From the NCBI GenBank assembly GCA_012518975.1, contig JAAYRC010000206.1, positions 1 to 32,862 of the forward strand: a DNA stretch of 32,862 nt, written 5' to 3'. This stretch comes from Clostridiales bacterium. Its GTDB lineage: Bacteria > Bacillota > Clostridia > Lachnospirales > Lachnospiraceae. Positions 9,760 to 19,326 of this stretch are shown one piece after another. Below the pieces are notes generated by a model. It searched no databases. It was not told the DNA's origin and saw only the letters and a list, made by a program, of their open reading frames with translations. Every line of letters begins with the position of its first letter. Within the stretch, counting starts at the first letter, position 1. A program made the translations under genes and the position numbers.

Positions 9760-10431
9760 CTAGATTAGGATAGGTTCCCTTATTTGAATTTTATTAATAA
9801 CATCATCTATGTTTTCTTCAGCCTTCTTAATAGCTGTAATTCTTTCTTCCTCTGTGGTCCCAGTACCGTCTACTAGGAGTCGCTCGAAATTACTTATACC
9901 AAGTGATTTCATTATATCCTCAATATAGTTAAGACCTTTATTAAGTAGGGGTCTCATCAAAAATGGTATATCTGCTCCAGAGGATTGTATATAGACTAGA
10001 GTCCTAGGTTTATCATTTAGAAGACCCTGTGGCTTACTACCTTTTTCGGGGAAGGTGATTGTCCTATTGGCCTGAACTATACAATCTATATATTCTTTTA
10101 GAGGGGCGGGAAAGGATAGGCTCCACATTGGTGAAGCAATTACATATACATCAGCACTTATGAACTGGTTGCAAAGCTCAACTATAGTTTGGACTTCTTT
10201 TTGTTCTTTTTCTGGCAAGGCCTTAGTAGCCTCTTCGTTTATAATACAATTTCTGCTTTCATAATATTGATACTCTAATCTGGGTATATGGGCTTTATAC
10301 AAATCAAGCTCTTCTACAGTAAAATCTGGATATTTCTTTTTAAACTTATTTATAAATGATCTTCCTACAGTTTTACTTGATGATAGGTTTTCGGGTTTTG
10401 AATTAACAGTAATATATAATAGTTTTTTCAT
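9760..10431 (-). CDS. azoR: FMN-dependent NADH-azoreductase / flavodoxin-fold NAD(P)H oxidoreductase
   Basis: MKKLLYITVNSKPENLSSSKTVGRSF, VIASPMWSLSFPAPLKEYIDCI, TFPEKGSKPQGLL..K.R.LVYIQSSG. Confidence 0.88.
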   Translation of the reverse strand: MKKLLYITVNSKPENLSSSKTVGRSFINKFKKKYPDFTVEELDLYKAHIPRLEYQYYESRNCIINEEATKALPEKEQKEVQTIVELCNQFISADVYVIASPMWSLSFPAPLKEYIDCIVQANRTITFPEKGSKPQGLLNDKPRTLVYIQSSGADIPFLMRPLLNKGLNYIEDIMKSLGISNFERLLVDGTGTTEEERITAIKKAEENIDDVINKIQIREPILI

Positions 10432-10672
10432 GACGTAAACTCCATTTCATATTTATTATCTAGTTTTAGTATGCTTTTAAATAAAAATATTTATACTATA
10501 ATATCACTAATAGTATTTTGTTCTTTTTTTATAGTGTCTTTGTGATATAATGAAATCACTATATTTTCTTGATGTTTTTGATAGAAAAATATTTCACTAG
10601 TATAGCTAAGGTATATTAGCATAAACTGTAGACAATTTCACAAACCGTAAATAATGCTTAGGAGGTACCGCT

Positions 10673-11185
10673 ATGGATATAATTAATTTAAGAAGAAGTA
10701 TACGTAGATATAAGGACCAGCCAGTGGAGCAGGAGAAGATAGAGAAGCTTCTTAGGGCTGCTATGCAGGCTCCTTCTGCAGCTAATCAACAACCCTGGGA
10801 ATTTATAGTTGTTCAGGATGAAAAATATCTAAAAAAGCTATCTGAAATAAGCGCCTATTCAAAGATGGTTGCTGAGGCACCATTAGCCATAGTGCTTATT
10901 GGAAATGAGGATAGAATGAGACTTAAGCTTCATTGGGAGCAGGACATGGCAGCAGCAACACAAAATATATTGCTAGAGTCGGCTTATCTAGGCCTTGGAG
11001 CTGTATGGCTGGGTGTTGCTCCTATGGAAGATAGAATGAAGCTGATTAGTGAGATATTCGGACTAAAAGACAGATTAAAGCCTTTCTGTGTAATTCCTAT
11101 TGGATACCCAGGTGAGGGACAGGAGAACAAATTCGTAGATCGCTTTGACTCAAGCAGGATTCATTATGAGACTTATAATTCTTAG
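10673..11185 (+). CDS. Nitroreductase family protein
   Basis: RRSIRRYKDQPVEQEKIEKLLRAAMQAPSAANQQPWEFIVV...AYLGLGAVWLGV; RBS AGGAGG. Confidence 0.93.
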   Translation: MDIINLRRSIRRYKDQPVEQEKIEKLLRAAMQAPSAANQQPWEFIVVQDEKYLKKLSEISAYSKMVAEAPLAIVLIGNEDRMRLKLHWEQDMAAATQNILLESAYLGLGAVWLGVAPMEDRMKLISEIFGLKDRLKPFCVIPIGYPGEGQENKFVDRFDSSRIHYETYNS

Positions 11186-11235
11186 AATTTTTAATAAGGT
11201 GTAGGGTTCACTTTTAATTTATATTTATAATTAAT

Positions 11236-11299
11236 CATGATAAGGGCTGTTACAAAATGTTGGTATACTAACCGTCATTTTGCAACAGCCCTTATCATG
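11236..11299. terminator. Long hairpin between convergent genes, probable bidirectional terminator
   Basis: CATGATAAGGGCTGTTACAAAATG-N16-CATTTTGCAACAGCCCTTATCATG; 23/24 positions complementary. Confidence 0.75.
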
Positions 11300-11343
11300 T
11301 TATGGAAAAATTTTATTAAACATAATGTATCATCTAAGTGATT

Positions 11344-12726
11344 TTAATAAAAAGTATCATTTTCTATAGCTTTAACAAGTCTATCAAAAGCCATGAAATG
11401 GGATGCTTTAATCAGTATTGTATCCCCAGGCTCTAAAATATCAGGGAGCATTTTAAGTAAATCTTCTTTTGTTTTAAAGTAAAATAGTCTATCCTGGTTA
11501 TTTCCTAATACTTCTTTGGCTCCATCATACATATATGATGAAAGCTTGCCTACGCAGATAATAATATTTACATTCTTATTAGCAGCATATATACCTATTT
11601 CCTTATTGAGTTCATCCTCTTCTTGGCCTAGTTCACCCATGTCTCCGAGTATGGCTACTTTTCTTGTGTTTGCCATAAGCAAAAGGTTAATTGCGGCCTT
11701 CATTGATACTGGGTTGGCATTATAGCAATCGTCAATCACGGTGTATTTCTTAAGCTTGATAATATTATTTCTTCCGCTTACAGGCTTGATCTGCTCAATA
11801 CCCAGGGTTATTTCTTTATTAGATAGGCCAAGTACCATACCAATAGAAGCAGCAGCTAGTGCATTTAGTATCATATGATTACCGGGCATTGGTATATTAA
11901 CAGTTATTAGTTTGTTCCCTATATGTATATCACAAGTGCTTCCTAATAGGCCATTGGATATAATCTTGTCTGCGTAGACGCTATTTGCTTTAGAAAATCC
12001 ATATCTTATAGGAGTTTTATCCTTGACATTCTTAATGGTAGAAAGCAAATCATCATCTCCATTAAGAATTGTCACACCATCCTCACCCATAAAATCGAAT
12101 ATTTCTGACTTGGCCTTGAGGACACCCTGTCTAGAGCCTAGCTTCTCCAAATGGCACTCACCAATATTAGTTATTAGGCAGTAATCTGGCTTGGCGATCT
12201 TGCTTAGCCTATGCATTTCTCCAAAATCGTTAATACCCATTTCAAGTACAGCTATTTCGTGGTCCTTCCTAATTTGCAGAATAGTTAGTGGAAGTCCTAT
12301 TTCATTATTATAATTGCCTTGAGTCTTAAGGACGGAGAATTTTTGAGATAAAACACTGCTTACAAATTCCTTGCTACTGGTTTTTCCTACGCTACCTGTA
12401 ATAGCCACAATAGGGATATCAAGTTGCATGCGATACCACGAGGCTATATCTTTTAATGCCAATAGACTGTCATCCACCAGTATATAGGGAATCTTGGAGG
12501 ATGGAGGTCTTTGGCAAACAACTGCCATAGCGCCTTTACTAATTGCGGATTCTATATAATCATGGCCATCCACCCGTTCACCCTTAGTGGCTATAAAAAG
12601 ATAATCCTTCTTTACAAGTCGTGAGTCTATAACAATACCCTTAACTTCCGTCATGGGATAATTGCTATCAGGAAATAGCTTGCCCTTACAGGCTATTGCA
12701 ATATTTAATAAAGTCATATTTTTCAT
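11344..12726 (-). CDS. murF: UDP-N-acetylmuramoyl-tripeptide--D-alanyl-D-alanine ligase
   Basis: GIVIDSRLVKKDYLFIATKGERVDGHDY, AITGSVGKTSSKEFV, VLEMGINDFGEM, VIDDCYNANPVSMKAAI. Confidence 0.95.
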   Translation of the reverse strand: MKNMTLLNIAIACKGKLFPDSNYPMTEVKGIVIDSRLVKKDYLFIATKGERVDGHDYIESAISKGAMAVVCQRPPSSKIPYILVDDSLLALKDIASWYRMQLDIPIVAITGSVGKTSSKEFVSSVLSQKFSVLKTQGNYNNEIGLPLTILQIRKDHEIAVLEMGINDFGEMHRLSKIAKPDYCLITNIGECHLEKLGSRQGVLKAKSEIFDFMGEDGVTILNGDDDLLSTIKNVKDKTPIRYGFSKANSVYADKIISNGLLGSTCDIHIGNKLITVNIPMPGNHMILNALAAASIGMVLGLSNKEITLGIEQIKPVSGRNNIIKLKKYTVIDDCYNANPVSMKAAINLLLMANTRKVAILGDMGELGQEEDELNKEIGIYAANKNVNIIICVGKLSSYMYDGAKEVLGNNQDRLFYFKTKEDLLKMLPDILEPGDTILIKASHFMAFDRLVKAIENDTFY

Positions 12727-12744
12727 AAGGATCCCTCATAATCA

Positions 12745-13773
12745 TTAACTATATTTTTTTAAGGATATTTCAATTATTAATTCACATAAGGCTTCAAAAT
12801 CTATTCCTACTGCCAAAGCCTCTTGTGGTAATAATGAGGTGGGAGTCATACCTGGAAGGGTGTTAGCCTCCAAGCAATAGATCCTACCTTCTTCATCTAA
12901 AATAAAGTCCATCCTAGCATAGGTTTTTAACCGAAGGGCATGAAACACCTTCACTGCCATTTGTTGCATTTCGTCAGCAATAGAAGAACTAATATCTGCC
13001 GGACAGGTTTCTATCGCACTACCTTCCTGGTACTTATTCTTATAATCGTAAAAACCCGATATAGGAGCAATTTCGATAACAGGTAAAGCTTTATTATCTA
13101 TTACACCTACAGAGAATTCTCTTCCCTTAATATATTGCTCTATAATAAGCTGGTCGCCGTAGGAGAAAGCATTGTTTATAGCAGGCTCCATCTCACTAGG
13201 TGAATTTACAATTGATACACCAACACTGGATCCCCCATTATTTACTTTTACTACACAAGGATATGTATCCCAGTCATATGCTTCCCCTTTTTTAACATGG
13301 ATACCTAGGGGAGTAGGGATATTATAGTAAGCAAAAAGCTCCTTGGAAACAGCCTTATCCATAGCGATTGAACTGCTGGCATAATCTGTACCGGTATATT
13401 TGATTCCCATCAAGTCAAAGCTTGCCTGGATCTTGCCATCTTCCCCGTTTTCGCCATGTAAGGCAAGATATACTATATCCGCCATTTGACAGATTTCAAG
13501 AACTCTAGGTCCAAAGAAATGGTCTGGATTACCTTTTCTAAGTGACTTGATCTTGTTAATATCAGGATTGTCTTTTCCTATATTGCCTAGTCCTTCGGCC
13601 CAGTCCTTATCTATATCAAAGATATTAGTAGTTTCACTCTGGTAGCCTAGGAACACATCTAATAGTACCACCTGATGTCCTTTGTTTTTTAATGCCTTAT
13701 AAATCATCTTTCCAGTAGATAATGATACATCCCGTTCAGTACTGGTTCCCCCTGCTAATACAACTATTTTCAT
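12745..13773 (-). CDS. ddl: D-alanine--D-alanine ligase
   Basis: MKIVVLAGGTSTERDVSLSTG, LHGENGEDGKIQ, KVNNGGSSVGVS, RMDFILDEEGRIYCLEANTLPGMTPTSLLPQ. Confidence 0.95.
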   Translation of the reverse strand: MKIVVLAGGTSTERDVSLSTGKMIYKALKNKGHQVVLLDVFLGYQSETTNIFDIDKDWAEGLGNIGKDNPDINKIKSLRKGNPDHFFGPRVLEICQMADIVYLALHGENGEDGKIQASFDLMGIKYTGTDYASSSIAMDKAVSKELFAYYNIPTPLGIHVKKGEAYDWDTYPCVVKVNNGGSSVGVSIVNSPSEMEPAINNAFSYGDQLIIEQYIKGREFSVGVIDNKALPVIEIAPISGFYDYKNKYQEGSAIETCPADISSSIADEMQQMAVKVFHALRLKTYARMDFILDEEGRIYCLEANTLPGMTPTSLLPQEALAVGIDFEALCELIIEISLKKYS

Positions 13774-14085
13774 TCCTAATTCCTCGCCTTTCTAGTTTTG
13801 TTATTTATTCATCCTAGATATATATTAGCTCTTAGTATTATAATCTGCTTTTAGTCATCAGTATAACTCAAACCATGTTTCAAGTAAAGTAACTTCCTTA
13901 ATCATATAATAGTTTTTAAAGTAAAAAATGTCATATGTTTTTTGCCTATAAAATTAGGCATACTAATGTATATGCATATGAGAATTTAAAAGTGTTTTAT
14001 GTATATAATAATAAATTATATGAGAAAATAAAATAATTCGATATGCTAAGGTTGAAAGAAAAATTGGATTTAAAGGAGGGCATAT

Positions 14086-14244
14086 ATGACTAATAAAATG
14101 AAGAGTACAAAAAACCATAAGAAAGAAGACGGCAAATTCCACTCCAAGCATATAAAACATGATCCTCAGGCAGAAAGTGCAAGAGCGGTGTTTGGGCTAC
14201 ATGAAGACAATCCTAAGGAAAAGGGCAGTCATACTAGTAGATAG
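14086..14244 (+). CDS. 52-aa small basic His/Lys-rich protein (resembles clostridial CPC_1213-type small proteins)
   Basis: My translation: MTNKMKSTKNHKKEDGKFHSKHIKHDPQAESARAVFGLHEDNPKEKGSHTSR. RBS AAAGGAGGG 7 nt upstream; terminator follows. Below the track length cutoff. Confidence 0.75.
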   Translation: MTNKMKSTKNHKKEDGKFHSKHIKHDPQAESARAVFGLHEDNPKEKGSHTSR

Positions 14245-14257
14245 AGGTTCTGTTACT

Positions 14258-14297
14258 AAAAAGCATAGGCAATCGTGATAGACTGGCTATGCTTTTT
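14258..14297. terminator. Bidirectional terminator
   Basis: AAAAAGCATAG ... CTATGCTTTTT. Confidence 0.8.
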
Positions 14298-14318
14298 GTG
14301 ATTCTAGTATTTATATTA

Positions 14319-15263
14319 TCAGGAATCTTCGTCAATACAATTTGTCTTTAGGCCATCATAATTGGAGATGTTGATACAATCATACCTATCAATGGGTTCT
14401 GGTCCCCGCACTACAGTCCTTTCTATACACATGACTCCATCGTCATTAGCCTTGATTCTCCAATCTACTAGAAGAATAGATTCATTTACAATCTCAATGC
14501 CTGGTATGCCCCTAGTATTTATACAACAACCTGTATTAAAATATGGCAGTTCATCTTTTTTAGGAAACTTGGCTCGATGAGTGTGACCGCATATTAGCAT
14601 GATTTTATGTTTTCTAATCCATTTATTATAGTTTTTTTCTACCTTATGTCTTCTGTAGAGATTTCTTGCAGGACTAGCCGGGTTTTCAAAGCCTACTATA
14701 TGAAGGAACCTCCATAGGTATCTAAGAAGAAACATTGAGATATACCAAAGCTGATCATTAATAAAGTCTCCCTGATGACCATGGACAATAAAAATTTCTT
14801 GATTAGTATGCCTGTGTTTTAATAGCAAGGCCTCAATAGGCTCTATTCCAGGAAATAAATCCACCTTCTTTTGGTTATATTCATCATAAAAATAATTGTA
14901 ATTTTTATATACATATTTTTTATTCTTTAAAAAAATGTTATGATTACCATAAATCATTCTAAGCCTTCCCTTATCAAAGAATTTTTTTAGCACTATAAAT
15001 ATATCCTTATGGGCAAGGCGAATATGTTTAAAGTTTTTATGCTCCCACAGTTCGTCTCCATCTCCAGCCTCTATATATACGAAATCATTATTGTTATAAT
15101 AATTTAAGACATGGAGAAAAATAGCTTGATTACGGGCGAATTCGTCGGATACACTATCATCGCCCCTATGAGTATCACTAAAAATAATATATTTTGAATT
15201 CTTATCAAAATATTCAATTCTTGCTTCTTTATAGGCATTGGTTAGTCTTTTCTCAGTATTCAT
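14319..15263 (-). CDS. Metallophosphoesterase
   Basis: IIFSDTHRGDD, EAGDGDELWE, YGNHN, IVHGHQGD, ICGHTHRA: calcineurin-like phosphoesterase metal motifs. Confidence 0.9.
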   Translation of the reverse strand: MNTEKRLTNAYKEARIEYFDKNSKYIIFSDTHRGDDSVSDEFARNQAIFLHVLNYYNNNDFVYIEAGDGDELWEHKNFKHIRLAHKDIFIVLKKFFDKGRLRMIYGNHNIFLKNKKYVYKNYNYFYDEYNQKKVDLFPGIEPIEALLLKHRHTNQEIFIVHGHQGDFINDQLWYISMFLLRYLWRFLHIVGFENPASPARNLYRRHKVEKNYNKWIRKHKIMLICGHTHRAKFPKKDELPYFNTGCCINTRGIPGIEIVNESILLVDWRIKANDDGVMCIERTVVRGPEPIDRYDCINISNYDGLKTNCIDEDS

Positions 15264-15362
15264 GATATTAGTATCTTCAATTAATGGATTTTTATGAACT
15301 TATTACTTTGCAAAAGTCTTGGGCGTTCTGATGAAGCTAATTTATAGATGAGAGGTATAAAC

Positions 15363-15650
15363 ATGGTTGTTGGAATTGTTAAGATTAGGATTTATGCACC
15401 CTGGGTTCAATCCCTAAAGGAAAAACGAATGATTGTAAAGAGTATATGCTCCAGAGCTAAAAACAAATTCAATATATCTATAGCAGAGGTAGAAGATCAG
15501 GACCTTCATAAAAGTATAGTCCTAGCTTTTGCCTGTATAACTACCGATAAAGCCCATGGTGACCAGATTATTGATAGGATTATTAATTTTATTGAGGGGA
15601 ATACAGAGGGGGAAATAATATTAATAGAGAGAGACTGTCAGGTTTACTGA
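15363..15650 (+). CDS. DUF503 (YlxP-like) protein
   Basis: MVVGIVKIRIYAPWVQSLKEKRMIVKSICSRAKNKFNISIAEVEDQD; GAGAGG 8 nt upstream of ATG 15363. Confidence 0.85.
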   Translation: MVVGIVKIRIYAPWVQSLKEKRMIVKSICSRAKNKFNISIAEVEDQDLHKSIVLAFACITTDKAHGDQIIDRIINFIEGNTEGEIILIERDCQVY

Positions 15651-15741
15651 TGTTTTTATTGCCTTTTTGTCATAATTACTATAATATTATAATAAAATGC
15701 GACTAATTATATGCGTATATTATAGTACAGGGGTGAGATAT

Positions 15742-16863
15742 ATGATAGAGGTTAGGGAGCTAGCAAGTAAAAAGGAGCGCCGTATTTTTGCATCCTTTAA
15801 TGCGGAAATGTATAAGGATGTAGAGCAGGCTATCCCAGACATTGTGTCAGATGAATATAATAACTTTAATCCTAGAAAGAATCCTGCATATGAATATTGT
15901 AGGGTGAAGCAATTTCTTGCATATAAGGATGGTAAGTGTGTTGGAAGAATTGCAGCTATAATAAATGATGCTGCAAACTCAAAATGGGAGACAAAACGCA
16001 TAAGGTTTTCTAGAGTGGATTTTATTGATGACTATGAGGTGTCCAAGGCCCTATTTAAGGCTGTAGAGGATTGGGCTAGGGCGGAGGGATTGACACAAAT
16101 TCATGGTCCTATAGGTTTTTGTGATTTGGACCAGGAGGGAATGTTGGTTGAGGGCTTTGATATAGAGGGTATGTTTATTACCATATATAATTATCCCTAT
16201 TATATTAAGCATATGGAAAAGCTGGGATTTATAAAAGACATTGATTGGGTAGAGTATCTTATAAAAATGCCCGAAGAGCCAAACAAAAAATTAAATGATC
16301 TTTCAAAACTTGTTTTAAAAAGATATAAATTAGACTTAATAGAGCCCAAATCTCGAAGGGAGATTAAGCCTTACCTACCCAAGATATTTGAGTTGCTTAA
16401 TATAGCCTATAAGGATTTGTATGGGACAGTAGAATTAAGTCAAGCTCAGATAATGAAATATTATCATCAATTTATACTATTGGTAAATGTAGAATATGTT
16501 AAGCTTGTTATGGATGAAGAGGGAGAACTGGTAGGCTTTGCTCTTGCAGTACCATCCATGAACCGGCCTGTTAAGAAAAGTAATGGCCGACTTTTCCCCT
16601 TTGGCTGGTATAGGATATTAAGAGCGCCTTTTGCAAAAACAGAGGTATTGGACCTGTATTTAATTGGAGTGGTGCAAAGGATGCAGAATAAGGGCTTAAC
16701 AGCTATTTTAATGCACTCTATGACGGAATCGGCTAGAAAAAACAAGGTTAAATATGCTGAGACAGGTCCTGAGCTTGAGACGAATGTCCAGGTACAGGCA
16801 CTATGGAAGCATTATGAAACTAAGCAGCATAAGCGTAGACGCTGCTGGATTAAAGATATATAG
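15742..16863 (+). CDS. GNAT-fold N-acetyltransferase-like protein
   Basis: FLAYKDGKCVGRIAAIIN, two GNAT-like halves, GVVQRMQNKGLTAILMHSM..; ATG 15742 behind GGGGTGAG. Confidence 0.65.
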   Translation: MIEVRELASKKERRIFASFNAEMYKDVEQAIPDIVSDEYNNFNPRKNPAYEYCRVKQFLAYKDGKCVGRIAAIINDAANSKWETKRIRFSRVDFIDDYEVSKALFKAVEDWARAEGLTQIHGPIGFCDLDQEGMLVEGFDIEGMFITIYNYPYYIKHMEKLGFIKDIDWVEYLIKMPEEPNKKLNDLSKLVLKRYKLDLIEPKSRREIKPYLPKIFELLNIAYKDLYGTVELSQAQIMKYYHQFILLVNVEYVKLVMDEEGELVGFALAVPSMNRPVKKSNGRLFPFGWYRILRAPFAKTEVLDLYLIGVVQRMQNKGLTAILMHSMTESARKNKVKYAETGPELETNVQVQALWKHYETKQHKRRRCWIKDI

Positions 16864-16874
16864 GATATTAAAAA

Positions 16875-16919
16875 GGGGACTTTCTCTTAAATATTAGTTG
16901 AGATGTCCCCCATTTTATT
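16875..16919. terminator. Terminator between convergent genes
   Basis: GGGGACtttCTC...GAGatGTCCCC followed by CATTTTATTT. Confidence 0.75.
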
Positions 16920-17959
16920 TATTTCTTAACTAGTGCTTCAAAGCCCTTGCTGAATTTCATAGACCCATCATGGAATACCCATAGGGCCTCTGTATCCTCT
17001 AAGCTTTCTATAAGAGCGATTCCCTGGTCGTAGGGCATGTTATAAATTGCCGTGGAGAGAGTATCAGCCATGCCAGAATCTTGGCAAATAATAGACACTG
17101 CTGAAAAATAATTTGCAGGCATTAGGGTATCAGGGTCAATAATATGGTGATATTCTTTACCTTCTACAGTGTAGTATCTTTCGTAATCACCACTAGACAC
17201 CAAGGATAAATCCTTTAGGGCAAGAGTAAATAGGCTATACTGGTCTGAATCCTTGTCAGGATTTCTGATTCCTACATTCCATGGAGCATTTTCTTTACCT
17301 TTTCCTCCTATAGCACGGACATTACCTCCGATACTTAATAAGAGGTTTGTATAACCCCTATCTATAGCGGCTTTAGTTACTTGCTCTGTGGCATATCCCT
17401 TAGCTATGGCCCCTACATCTAGGCTCATGTCCTTGTCTTGTAAAAACACTGTTGACTTAGCTTCATCAATAATCAGATTATCCAAATTGGTATGGTTATT
17501 GGCCTCTTTTAATAGGTCCATAGGTGGAAGCTTTGCGTTTGTTGGATCATTAATTCCCTCTGTACGATAATCATGCCACATCTCAAGAACGGACCCCATG
17601 CCTATATTAACTGTACCCTTAGATATCTCATATCCTTTAATAGAATATTTGAGCAAGTCTATTATCTTTGAGTCTACTTTAACTGGCTCTATACCAGCAT
17701 TATCATTAATAGTTTTTATATTATTAATTCCATCATATGAATTATACTTATCATAAAGCTGGTGATATATTTCAAGTTCATCACGTATAAAATTAGCAAG
17801 CTCCTTAAATTCATCTTCATTTTTTGTGTAGGCCACAATTTCTGTAACTGTATTAAATAAGAATAAAAAGCTACCCTCATACTTCTTCGGGGCTTGGCTG
17901 CAAGAACTTGTAATAAGGATCGTTATTATTAGCAAGGATGCAAATATATGTTTTTTCAT
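16919..17959 (-). CDS. apbE: FAD:protein FMN transferase (ApbE), lipoprotein
   Basis: Lipobox-like ILITSSCS, SLDVGAIAKGYATEQV, LLLSIGGNVRAIGG, VSSGDYERYY, HHIIDPDT: ApbE motifs. Confidence 0.95.
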   Translation of the reverse strand: MKKHIFASLLIITILITSSCSQAPKKYEGSFLFLFNTVTEIVAYTKNEDEFKELANFIRDELEIYHQLYDKYNSYDGINNIKTINDNAGIEPVKVDSKIIDLLKYSIKGYEISKGTVNIGMGSVLEMWHDYRTEGINDPTNAKLPPMDLLKEANNHTNLDNLIIDEAKSTVFLQDKDMSLDVGAIAKGYATEQVTKAAIDRGYTNLLLSIGGNVRAIGGKGKENAPWNVGIRNPDKDSDQYSLFTLALKDLSLVSSGDYERYYTVEGKEYHHIIDPDTLMPANYFSAVSIICQDSGMADTLSTAIYNMPYDQGIALIESLEDTEALWVFHDGSMKFSKGFEALVKK

Positions 17960-18028
17960 ATTGAAATACTCCTATAAAATCTTTTTAGTTAATTAATATT
18001 TATAATCGTAGGATAGCATATAAAACAT

Positions 18029-18072
18029 GGGGTTGCAAAACATTTTAGTTATCTAATATGTTTTGCAACCCC
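18029..18072. terminator. Hairpin between lipoprotein gene and apbE
   Basis: GGGGTTGCAAAACAT-N14-ATGTTTTGCAACCCC, perfect 15-bp stem. Confidence 0.7.
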
Positions 18073-18119
18073 TTTTGGTTTGTAATACAATTATTTAAGT
18101 AAGTATATAAGTATGTGTA

Positions 18120-19151
18120 CTATTTTGCGCTAGCTCCAGCCTTTTCTACTGCTGATATAAAACCATCAATAGTTATTGTAACTGATCCAACCAAATCTTC
18201 ATCAGTAGCCACACCATGTTCTAATGTAAGGCCTGTGATATCGGATATCTTCTTGCCCTTCATATAATTTGAGAATGCCTCTGATTGTTCAAACCACTCT
18301 TTTCCAATATGAGAAGCGGCTTTCATGTTGTAATCATTACCAAGCTCAAGCTTAGTTTTAAAGTCACCTGTAAGCTCAGAGGTAAGCTTGCCCTCAGCGT
18401 TAAAGCTTACATTTGTCTGGGAAGCATCAATGATACTGCTAGTAATGGCACCATTCTTATCAAGGGATACCACATTGTAGTGAGTGTATGCCTGGATTGT
18501 TCCATCTTCATCTGCAGAAGCATTCTTTGCTCCTTTTCCAGCACCAGAGGTAATACCTAGGCCTAACTTATCGTCAGCCTTTGCACCTAAGTCTTTGGCA
18601 TTATTTACAGCCTTTTCAATTGCAGTAAGTATATTAGCGATGTTCATAGTTACAGAGCTAGTAAGATCTTCATCAGTGGGATATCCATTATCGATAGCAA
18701 TACCCTTAACCTCTGCTAGGGTCTTTCCGATAACATAGTTCTCAAGAGCTTCAGCTTGTTCATCCCATTCCTTGCCTATAGGAGAGGCAGCTTTCATGTT
18801 ATAATCATCACCAAGTTCTTTTTTGCTGATAAAGCTTGTTGCTAAATCTGTTGTGATTTCACCAGTAGCTGAAAAGTTGAATTTTGTCTGAATTACATCA
18901 ATGACAATGTTGTTAATAACACCCTTATCATCAACTAAAACAGCAACAGCAGTTGAATCAACCTGGGCTGTTCCATCCTTTTCGTCAGTTGCGTCTTTTG
19001 AACTGCTTGCACTAGTTACAATAGCTAGACCAGTTTTTGCACTAGCGCTCTTGCTGTCGCCACTTTTTGTGCCGTCGTTCTTAGTGCCACATGCAGCAAG
19101 TAAAGACATAGCTAATACAGCTATTAATATAATTGATACTATTCTCTTCAT
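18120..19151 (-). CDS. Secreted lipoprotein with two tandem 157-aa FMN_bind-like repeats (candidate flavinylated protein)
   Basis: Signal peptide and lipobox LLAAC; repeats share ELG[DN]DYNMKAAS[PH]IGKEW and TDEDL..SVT at identical 157-residue offset. Domain identity is inference. Confidence 0.75.
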   Translation of the reverse strand: MKRIVSIILIAVLAMSLLAACGTKNDGTKSGDSKSASAKTGLAIVTSASSSKDATDEKDGTAQVDSTAVAVLVDDKGVINNIVIDVIQTKFNFSATGEITTDLATSFISKKELGDDYNMKAASPIGKEWDEQAEALENYVIGKTLAEVKGIAIDNGYPTDEDLTSSVTMNIANILTAIEKAVNNAKDLGAKADDKLGLGITSGAGKGAKNASADEDGTIQAYTHYNVVSLDKNGAITSSIIDASQTNVSFNAEGKLTSELTGDFKTKLELGNDYNMKAASHIGKEWFEQSEAFSNYMKGKKISDITGLTLEHGVATDEDLVGSVTITIDGFISAVEKAGASAK

Positions 19152-19198
19152 AATTATTCCTCCAATTGTTATTAAGAATATAACTAAAATGAGATTAA

Positions 19199-19227
19199 AT
19201 GATACTACTTTTATCTTGTATAGTCAA
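19199..19227 (-). promoter_or_regulatory. Sigma-A-type promoter of the lipoprotein gene
   Basis: On the minus strand: TTGACT, 17-bp spacer, TATCAT, followed by leader and GGAGG RBS. Confidence 0.7.
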
Positions 19228-19326
19228 TTGTTTTTTGAAAATCATATAGTAAAATTTTATCTTTTGTTAGTAATTTATTGAGATTGATTAATAAATTACA
19301 TTTTATAAGGAGTAAGTAGCTTAAAA

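Noticed and set aside
13963-14160. 65-aa minus-strand ORF
   Set aside because: Overlaps the opposite-strand 52-aa ORF, which has a strong RBS and terminator; this one has neither.
18901-19281. 126-aa plus-strand ORF opposite the lipoprotein N-terminus
   Set aside because: Antisense overlap with a clear signal-peptide lipoprotein and its promoter; no family signal.
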